Origin: Acetobacter orientalis
GTDB lineage: Bacteria > Pseudomonadota > Alphaproteobacteria > Acetobacterales > Acetobacteraceae
NCBI RefSeq assembly: GCF_000963965.1
Contig: NZ_BAMX01000024.1
Span: 186,001 to 250,000, forward strand
Length of the DNA: 64,000 nt
Direction of reading: 5' to 3'
Below, piece after piece: positions 58,220-64,000 of this stretch. The number at the start of each line of letters is the position of its first letter. Position 1 is the stretch's first letter. The notes below the pieces were generated by a model. The model saw nothing but the letters and a program-made list of their open reading frames with translations, was not told where the DNA came from and did not search any database. The position numbers were made by a program, and so were the translations under genes.

Positions 58220-59344
58220 CTACACGCGCATTGGCATTAGCACGTATAGTGCTGATGGGCTGTCAACATCGCGCACGATAGTGGGCGCAGAACTATCAGA
58301 AAAAGCGAATTCTACGTCTTTTTCTACCTGATCCGTAATGTCGTTGAGATAACGGGCCTGAAAACCAATTTCGAGCGGTTCAGCATCAAACGAAATACGG
58401 TTATCGTCTAGTTCTTCTTTTGCAACGCCCTGTTCTGGGCTGCTTGCTGAAAGGGTGAGCAGACCGGGTTCTAACGCAAGCTTAACCGGGCGTGAGCGTT
58501 CTTGGCTAATGGCGGCCACACGGGCCACGGCATCTGCAAAGTCTTTTTTACCAACGCGCAAAATGCGTGTGTTATTGCGTGGAATAACACGGTCATATTC
58601 CGGAAACGTACCGTCAATAAGTTTGGAGGTGAGCGTAACTGCCCCAGCTACAAACTGTACGCGCGTTTCTGACAGAGCAATTTCAATTTCTGTTGGGGCT
58701 TCATCAAGCAGCTTGCGCAGTTCGGCAATTGTTTTGCGCGGTACAATAATACCCGGCATTGTGTCTGCCCCGGCAGGAAGCTCAGTTTCTACGCGGGCTA
58801 AGCGGTGGCCATCGGTAGCAACGGCACGTAGTAGGCGCAGCCCTTCATGCTCTGTTGCATGAAAGAAAATACCATTGAGGTAATACCGCGTTTCTTCGGT
58901 TGAAATAGCAAAGCGTGTGCGGTCAATAAGTGAACGCAGCACAGCCGTTGCAATTTTAAAACGGCATGGCAGGTCGCCGGCCCCCATAGATGGGAAGTCA
59001 TCTACGCTAAGGGCATTCAGGCGGGTTGCAAAGCGCCCAGCTCTAAGCTGCAAAGGTGTATCGCCCGAGGCCTGATCAAGTTCTACCTGCTCATTATCTG
59101 GCAGCTTGCGTACAATTTCGTACAAAACAGAGGCCGGAACCGTAGTGGCTCCTTCTCTGGAAATTGTAGCAGGGATAACCTCAACTGCTTCAATTTCCAT
59201 GTCTGTTGCTTTTAGGCTGAGTTGCCCGTCAACAGCGTTAATTAAAACGTTGGCAAGAATGGGAATGGTATTACGCTTTTCAGCTACACTCTGGATGTGC
59301 GCCAAAGCCTTGAGCAGTGTGGTACGCTCTGCCGAAAACTTCAT
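58220..59344 (-). CDS. dnaN: DNA polymerase III beta subunit (sliding clamp)
   Basis: 374 residues, three repeated clamp folds. The first has KFSAERTTLLKALAHIQSVAEKRNTIPIL, the third ends in DSPSALYVLMPMRV. The ring tethers polymerase III to DNA. It follows dnaA by 130 bases, a gap that contains a hairpin (59367-59393). Confidence 0.97.
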   Translation of the reverse strand: MKFSAERTTLLKALAHIQSVAEKRNTIPILANVLINAVDGQLSLKATDMEIEAVEVIPATISREGATTVPASVLYEIVRKLPDNEQVELDQASGDTPLQLRAGRFATRLNALSVDDFPSMGAGDLPCRFKIATAVLRSLIDRTRFAISTEETRYYLNGIFFHATEHEGLRLLRAVATDGHRLARVETELPAGADTMPGIIVPRKTIAELRKLLDEAPTEIEIALSETRVQFVAGAVTLTSKLIDGTFPEYDRVIPRNNTRILRVGKKDFADAVARVAAISQERSRPVKLALEPGLLTLSASSPEQGVAKEELDDNRISFDAEPLEIGFQARYLNDITDQVEKDVEFAFSDSSAPTIVRDVDSPSALYVLMPMRV

Positions 59345-59366
59345 TTATACCTCTTCCCTTTATGTC

Positions 59367-59393
59367 ACCCCCCAGCGGGAAAGTATGGGGGGT
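59367..59393 (-). repeat. Hairpin in the dnaA-dnaN gap
   Basis: ACCCCCC (59367-59373) pairs with GGGGGGT (59387-59393), a 7-bp GC-rich stem with a 13-base loop about 25 bases before the dnaN start. No U-run follows; effect unknown. Confidence 0.4.
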
Positions 59394-59474
59394 AAAATTA
59401 TGCGTATGGAATCTACCAGTGGTGTGCTGCCGGGTCTAGAAACAAACCACCATAGTAGTGAAAATACTGTTAAA

Positions 59475-60920
59475 CTAACTCTCAAGCATGCGGCGTAGCA
59501 GTTCTACATCCTCTGCAAACGCGGCATCACATGCCATAATTTCTTCAACACGAGAGACAGCATGCATAACAGTGGTGTGGTCTCTATTGCCAAATTTACG
59601 ACCAATTTCAGGCAGCGAACGGCTGGTGAGTTGTTTTGCCAAATACATAGCCACTTGGCGTGGGCGCGCAACCACACGTGCCCGGCGGGCAGAAGACATA
59701 TCGGTTAGCCGAATATTCCAGTGCTCGGCCACTTTCTTTTGAATTTCTTCAATAGTGACACGGCGGTCATGGGCTTTTAGAATATCATGCAAAACATCTT
59801 GTGTGGCTTCCAGCGTAACGGGGCGTCCAAAAAGGTTTGCGTGCGCAATCAGGCGGTTAAGTGCGCCCTCAAGCTCGCGTACGTTAGATGTTATTTTGTG
59901 CGCAAGAAATTCTAGCACTTTGGTGGGAACGATAACGCCAGAAGCAGCCGCTTTTGATTCCAAAATGGAAATGCGGAGCTCAAACGTGGTGGCATGGATA
60001 TCTGCCACCATACCACAGCCCAAACGGGTACGTAGGCGGTCTTCAAGGCCAGACAAGTCTGAAGGAGATTTGTCGGCTGAAACGATAATTTGCCGGCCGG
60101 CATCAACTAGCGCGTTGAATGTGTGGAAAAACTCTTCCTGCGTATTGTCTTTGCCGATAAGGAATTGCAGGTCGTCAATCATCAACACGTCTACAGAGCG
60201 GAGCTGTTCTTTAAACTCCATAGTCGATTGAGAGCGAATTGCTGCAATGAAACGATACATGAATTTTTCGGCAGACATATAAGCAACTGAAACATTGCCC
60301 CGCTGCAAAAGTTCTGCACCAATAGAGTGCATGAGGTGGGTTTTACCCAACCCAACGCCGCCATACAAAAAGAGTGGGTTAAACCCGACACTCGAGGGTT
60401 TCTCAGCTACGCGACGTGCGCAAGCGTAAGCAAATTCGTTTGGTTTGCCGACAACGAAGGTGTCAAATGTAAAGCGCCCATCTAAAATGGCGGCAATATC
60501 ACTTTTGGCCTCAGGCGCTGGGCGGCTACTGCTTTCATCGCTTTCGGGCGGTACTATGTTTTGCTGTGCCGATAGGGCGGGGCTCTCATCAAGCTGTAAG
60601 CCTGGGGCCACGGGGTCTCCGGGGCGAGCAACTTGGAGTTCAACGCGGCGAATAGAGGCAACCTCTTGGTTCCATAACTCGCTCAGGCGGTCTCCATACT
60701 GGCTGCGCACCCAGTCCCGCAGGAAGCGGGTTGGTAGCAGCAGGGTAATTTCATCACCATCTACGGGGCCAAGGGCAATTTTAGTCAGCCAAGCGTGATA
60801 CTCAACATCGCCGACCTCACCTTTTAAGCGTGAACAGATGCGCACCCACGACTTCTCAAGAGCCTTTGCCTCATCAACGTGTGAGAAAGCGCTTTCGTCA
60901 TCGTCCACCCCGATTGTCAT
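59475..60920 (-). CDS. dnaA: Chromosomal replication initiator protein DnaA
   Basis: 481 residues. Domain I with WVRICSRLKGEV and YHAWLTKI, an acidic linker (100-145), an AAA+ domain with Walker A GGVGLGKTHL (187-196) and VLMIDDLQFL, and the DNA-binding domain with IGRKFGNRDHTTVMHA. It opens the origin. No convincing DnaA-box cluster lies around it. Confidence 0.98.
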   Translation of the reverse strand: MTIGVDDDESAFSHVDEAKALEKSWVRICSRLKGEVGDVEYHAWLTKIALGPVDGDEITLLLPTRFLRDWVRSQYGDRLSELWNQEVASIRRVELQVARPGDPVAPGLQLDESPALSAQQNIVPPESDESSSRPAPEAKSDIAAILDGRFTFDTFVVGKPNEFAYACARRVAEKPSSVGFNPLFLYGGVGLGKTHLMHSIGAELLQRGNVSVAYMSAEKFMYRFIAAIRSQSTMEFKEQLRSVDVLMIDDLQFLIGKDNTQEEFFHTFNALVDAGRQIIVSADKSPSDLSGLEDRLRTRLGCGMVADIHATTFELRISILESKAAASGVIVPTKVLEFLAHKITSNVRELEGALNRLIAHANLFGRPVTLEATQDVLHDILKAHDRRVTIEEIQKKVAEHWNIRLTDMSSARRARVVARPRQVAMYLAKQLTSRSLPEIGRKFGNRDHTTVMHAVSRVEEIMACDAAFAEDVELLRRMLES

Positions 60921-61177
60921 CTATGCTCCCGAGCGGTCAAAAATAACGCGGCTGACCGCGTGTAATTACGAACAAGCGGCAGCCTACGGGCAAACCGCTT
61001 AGTCTGGTTTCTGGCAACTGAATTTGTAAGTTTTTTTGTGAACAAAAAAACCTGAAGGCCCAGCATGAAGCGGTGTTCATGCCACCCAAGACATCACTCA
61101 GAGATAGTGCACTGCAAGGGGTGGGGCAATCAAAAATTCTCGCCGTTTCTTTGCGTGCCAGTCATGGCTCACATAAA
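60921..61177. promoter_or_regulatory. Gene-free dnaA upstream region
   Basis: Together with the rpsT terminator this makes a 340-base gap. It contains GCGGTCA/TGACCGC (60933-60939 with 60953-60959) in the dnaA leader and GTTTTTTTGT/GAACAAAAAAAC near 61030-61054. No TTATCCACA-like DnaA boxes or AT-rich unwinding element were recognised, so this is not shown to be oriC. The dnaA promoter must be here, but I could not place it. Confidence 0.4.
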
Positions 61178-61216
61178 AACAAAGCCGAATCATCGAGCTG
61201 ATGATTCGGCTTTGTT
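61178..61216 (-). terminator. Intrinsic terminator after rpsT
   Basis: A perfect 17-bp stem AACAAAGCCGAATCATC/GATGATTCGGCTTTGTT with a 5-base loop. On the minus strand TTTAT follows directly, ending rpsT transcription before dnaA. Confidence 0.92.
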
Positions 61217-61260
61217 ACTGTTCTGTCTCGTACGCTCTCTGCGTAGCTTAAGGGTAGACC

Positions 61261-61530
61261 TTAGGCGGTAGCGATAGCTTTTACGCGAGCAGACAGACGA
61301 GAGATTTTGCGGGCAGCCGTGTTGTGGTGCACAACGCCTTTGCCAACAGCGCGCTGAATTTCTGGCTGAGCAGCGCGCAGAGCTTCCCGTGCTTCTTCCT
61401 GATTGCCAGCGGCAATAGCGGTTTCGACCTTTTTAATAAAAGTACGAACGCGAGATTTACGAGCAGTGTTGCGAGCAGTCCGCTTAGCGGTCTGCCGGAT
61501 GCGCTTACGCGCCGAAGCGATATTCGCCAT
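61261..61530 (-). CDS. rpsT: 30S ribosomal protein S20
   Basis: 89 residues from ATG 61530 ([13 protein letters not shown]), the standard S20 beginning; the longer frame has no support. It is very basic, with the helical [19 protein letters not shown] and the conserved [16 protein letters not shown] ending. It lies directly before dnaA, as in several alphaproteobacteria, with its own terminator. Confidence 0.97.
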   Translation of the reverse strand: MANIASARKRIRQTAKRTARNTARKSRVRTFIKKVETAIAAGNQEEAREALRAAQPEIQRAVGKGVVHHNTAARKISRLSARVKAIATA

Positions 61531-61665
61531 GAGTTCTATTCTGTCCAGCACAAAAGAGAAGGCTGACACACCGAGTTAAGAGGTGCACCAACTAAAAAGA
61601 GTAGCGGTGCTGTAATCCACACATGGTGCGCTCGTCAAGCATGTTGGTGGGTGTGGTGCCAAAAT

Positions 61666-62505
61666 TTAGCGGAGTTTTTGCACCGCGGGGCAGAAAAAAG
61701 TAGAGCGCCCGGCCTGTGTAATGCGCTGCACACCGGTGCAATGGGGGTGTGTTGCACATGTCGGGCATTTCTCCCCTGCCCGGCCATAAACTTTCCATGC
61801 GTGTTGAAAATAACCAAGCCCACCTTCTGGGCGCACATAGTCTTTCAGGCTTGAGCCACCCGCAGCAATGGCTTCACTTAAAACGGCACGTATGGCTTTT
61901 ACGAGTTGCGTAATGTCTGTTTTTTTTAAATTTTTAGCCGCAGAGCGTGGGTCTATTTTGGCACGGTAGAGGGCTTCACAAACATAAATGTTCCCCAGCC
62001 CGGCAACAATATGTTGGTCTAGCAAGAGCGTTTTTATGGGGGTGTTTTTATGGGCCAAAGCGTGTGCAAGCGTTTGAGGTGTAAAAAGTGCAGAAAGTGG
62101 TTCTGGCCCCATATTAACTAAAAGACGGTGCTGTAACTCGTGCTCAGTTTGAACAAGATCAAGCATTCCAAAGCGTCTTGGGTCTATAAAACCACATCGC
62201 TTGCCATCGTTAGTTACAAACACAACATGTTCGTGTTTGGCGGGGGGGAGCGGAGAATCGAGAACAATGCGCCCGGACATGCCCAAATGGAGCAGAATTG
62301 AAAGGCCGCCAGAAAGTCGTATAAAAATATACTTACCCCTGCGCTCAAAGCTTACAATGCGTTGCCCATCAACTTGCTGTGCAAAATTGGCGGGAATCTG
62401 CCATCGCAGGTCGTGGCGATAAACGTGGGTTGTTGTGATGGTGCGGTCTTGCAGAGCAATCTGCATACCGCGCATCACGGTTTCTACTTCTGGGAGTTCC
62501 GGCAT
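61666..62505 (-). CDS. mutM: Formamidopyrimidine-DNA glycosylase with atypical zinc finger
   Basis: 279 residues. The catalytic PELPEVETV start (P2 and E3, with P2 the mature N-terminal nucleophile), SGRIVLDSPL region, FIDPRRFGML and LGNIYVCEALYRAKIDP identify Fpg/MutM, which removes 8-oxoguanine. The C-terminal zinc finger is unusual. C247 and C250 are followed by H253, H255 and C256 and then C272, but the expected fourth cysteine is V275 (FFCPAVQ). The spacing between the cysteine pairs is 21 rather than the usual 16. The enzyme may use a different ligand set, or a one-base change may have altered the end. Confidence 0.92.
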   Translation of the reverse strand: MPELPEVETVMRGMQIALQDRTITTTHVYRHDLRWQIPANFAQQVDGQRIVSFERRGKYIFIRLSGGLSILLHLGMSGRIVLDSPLPPAKHEHVVFVTNDGKRCGFIDPRRFGMLDLVQTEHELQHRLLVNMGPEPLSALFTPQTLAHALAHKNTPIKTLLLDQHIVAGLGNIYVCEALYRAKIDPRSAAKNLKKTDITQLVKAIRAVLSEAIAAGGSSLKDYVRPEGGLGYFQHAWKVYGRAGEKCPTCATHPHCTGVQRITQAGRSTFFCPAVQKLR

Positions 62506-62534
62506 GACTAAAAAGCAGGTTATAGAGTAAGGCC

Positions 62535-63317
62535 ATGACCGACAATAGCTTTATGCCCCCCCCTGGTTCAGCTGCCGAAGCCGCAGAAGAAACCGATTTT
62601 GGCTTTCGTTCCGTAAGGAAAGAAGAGAAAAAGCCGCTTGTTCGTGCCGTTTTTGACAGCGTTGCGGGCAAATATGACATCATGAACGATGTTATGTCAC
62701 TTGGTATCCATAGAGTCTGGAAACGGATTTTTGTAACCGAGCTCGGTCCTCAGCCTGGTCTTTCCCTGCTGGATCTGGCTGGCGGTACGGGTGACATCTC
62801 ATTCGGTTGGCTTAAAGGTGGCGGTGGCGCAACCGTCATGACCGACATTAACGCCAACATGTTGTCGGTTGGGCGTGATAGAGCCTTAAGTCAGGGGTTG
62901 GTGTCCGACCTGTCTTTTTGCGTTGTCGATGCTGAAAATATTCCACTTCGTGATATGTCGGTAGATCGCGTTTCTATCGCATTTGGCCTACGCAACTGCA
63001 CAGATAAAATGGCGGTAATCCGTGAAGCGCGGCGTGTTTTGCGTCCGGGTGGGCGCTTTATGTGTCTGGAATTTTCTCGTGTGCAGGTTGCGGCTCTTGC
63101 ACCTATTTATGATGCTTGGTCTTTTAAAGTGTTGCCTGCCATGGGTAACCTGATCGCTAAAGACCGTGACAGCTACCAATATCTGGCTGAAAGTATCCGT
63201 ACCTTCCCCGATCAAGAAACACTGGCAGATATGTTCCGCGAGGCAGGATTGTCTCATGTTCGCTACCAATCTTTGTCTGGAGGCATTGCCGCCATTCATT
63301 CTGGTTGGCGTTTGTAA
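62535..63317 (+). CDS. ubiE: Ubiquinone/menaquinone biosynthesis C-methyltransferase UbiE
   Basis: 260 residues. A class I methyltransferase with VFDSVAGKYDIMNDVMSLGIHRVWK, motif LLDLAGGTGDIS, FGLRNC and the C-terminal YQSLSGGIAAIHSGWRL, all UbiE hallmarks. It methylates a quinone ring in ubiquinone synthesis. It diverges from mutM with only 29 bases between, and is followed by coaBC. Confidence 0.97.
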   Translation: MTDNSFMPPPGSAAEAAEETDFGFRSVRKEEKKPLVRAVFDSVAGKYDIMNDVMSLGIHRVWKRIFVTELGPQPGLSLLDLAGGTGDISFGWLKGGGGATVMTDINANMLSVGRDRALSQGLVSDLSFCVVDAENIPLRDMSVDRVSIAFGLRNCTDKMAVIREARRVLRPGGRFMCLEFSRVQVAALAPIYDAWSFKVLPAMGNLIAKDRDSYQYLAESIRTFPDQETLADMFREAGLSHVRYQSLSGGIAAIHSGWRL

Positions 63318-63332
63318 GGCTTAGAATATTTT

Positions 63333-64000
63333 ATGCAGCAGTCAGCCCGCTCGGTTCTTCTGGTTGTTAGCGGCAGTATTGCTGCCTTTAAGGTGCCTGA
63401 GCTCATTAGGCTTCTGGTTGCGCACGGCATACAAGTGCGGTGTGTGCTAACAGAAGGGGGGGCACAGTTTGTGACCCCGCTGACACTGCAAGCACTCACG
63501 GGGCAAAGCGTTCATACAGAGTTGTTTTCTCTGACTGCTGAGCAGGAAATGGGGCATATCGCCCTCTCCCGCTCGGCAGATCTGGTGTTGGTATGCCCAG
63601 CTTCGGCCAACCTACTGGCTAAAATGGCGCACGGTTTAGCTGATGATCTAGCCAGCACGGTACTGCTCGCTACCAATGCACCAGTTCTTGTTGCGCCAGC
63701 TATGAATGTGCATATGTGGGAGCACCCCGCAACACAGGCTAATATAGCGTTACTGCAAAGCCGGGCTGTAAGGTTTGTTGCCCCAGTGCAAGGTAGTATG
63801 GCTTGCGGTGAGTTCGGGTTTGGCAGAATGGCAGAGCCTGCTGATATTGCAGATTCTGTTCTGAGCTTTTTTAGACAACAGGCGCAGCGAAGCACTGCGC
63901 CACTATCTGGCAAACGTGCGCTTGTAACGGCTGGGCCAACGCACGAGCCCTTAGACCCGGTGAGGTATATTGCTAATCGTTCCTCGGGCGCGCAAGGCTA
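63333..64000 (+). CDS. coaBC: Bifunctional phosphopantothenoylcysteine decarboxylase/synthetase, partial
   Basis: Runs off the right edge; 222 codons are visible from ATG 63333. The flavoprotein CoaC domain has VVSGSIAAFKVPELIRLL, LVCPASANLLAKMAHGLADDL, APAMNVHMW and ACGEFGFGRMAEP with the active-site cysteine. After a linker the CoaB domain begins with RALVTAGPTHEPLDPVRYIANRSSGAQG. It makes 4'-phosphopantetheine for CoA and ACP. Start 15 bases after ubiE; no ubiB between. Confidence 0.95.
   Translation, partial: MQQSARSVLLVVSGSIAAFKVPELIRLLVAHGIQVRCVLTEGGAQFVTPLTLQALTGQSVHTELFSLTAEQEMGHIALSRSADLVLVCPASANLLAKMAHGLADDLASTVLLATNAPVLVAPAMNVHMWEHPATQANIALLQSRAVRFVAPVQGSMACGEFGFGRMAEPADIADSVLSFFRQQAQRSTAPLSGKRALVTAGPTHEPLDPVRYIANRSSGAQG

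Noticed and set aside
61065-61271. Plus-strand ORF of 68 codons
   Set aside because: It crosses the rpsT terminator hairpin, lacks a ribosome-binding site and has a cysteine-rich, random-looking product.

Overview
The window is a gene-dense chromosomal segment from an alphaproteobacterium, most likely an acetic acid bacterium (Acetobacteraceae, Acetobacter-like). This rests on protein resemblance and on typical alphaproteobacterial gene neighbourhoods: purS-purQ-purL-bolA-grxD, a pyruvate dehydrogenase E1 beta subunit carrying its own lipoyl domain, lipA next to a RatA/COQ10-type protein, and rpsT-dnaA. I see no phage, IS element, CRISPR array, rRNA or tRNA. Nearly all of it is core metabolism and envelope or genome maintenance.

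Layout. 1-2200 (+): end of a lipid A acyltransferase gene, an inositol-monophosphatase-family gene and a secreted SYLF protein. 2250-6860 (-): fatty acid cluster fabD-fabG-acpP-fabF, then mltG. 7040-11500 (-): an accessory stretch with a YdcF-like protein, a methyltransferase, an orphan OpuAC-like binding protein, an unrecognised protein and an LpxR-like lipid A deacylase. 11886-12593 (+): a two-domain cold-shock protein with a structured leader. 12680-15720 (-): kdsB-pheA-dapA-smpB, coupled by overlaps. 15877-20070 (+): cytochrome c, hisN, serA, comM. 20106-22159 (-): sseA-metC. 22380-26039: permease, EEP nuclease, cls, yraN. 26118-32902 (-): purine run purB, purC, purS, a Rap1a-like gene, purQ, purL, then bolA and grxD. 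33064-36708 (+): TerC-family gene, lytic transglycosylase, pgpA, cinA C-terminal domain. 36752-43748 (-): pdhA-pdhB-pdhC-lpdA, lipA, ratA and a small secreted protein. 43862-50438 (-): ppiD-trpE-trpG-trpD-trpC-moaC. 50654-54383 (+): tpiA, secG, pyrG, kdsA. 54457-62505 (-): mutM, rpsT, dnaA, dnaN, recF, gyrB. 62535-64000 (+): ubiE and the start of coaBC.

How the genes fit together. The pdh genes and lipA serve the same lipoylated complex. kdsA and kdsB, the LpxL-type end and LpxR all act on lipopolysaccharide. mltG and the lytic transglycosylase remodel peptidoglycan. pheA and the trp genes draw on chorismate. purB through purL supply IMP/AMP, and bolA-grxD belongs to iron-sulfur handling. Translational coupling by ATGA or TAATG overlaps is very common.

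I found no clear multi-gene novel system. The most notable points are a predicted periplasmic Rap1a/Tai-like protein translationally coupled on both sides inside the purS-purQ-purL operon, a cold-shock leader with a perfect hairpin and a seven-codon upstream ORF overlapping a TTG start, a hairpin-rich acpP leader, attenuator-like repeats between lpdA and lipA, and a MutM zinc finger lacking its fourth cysteine. All functional calls come from reading the translated sequence; no database search was run.
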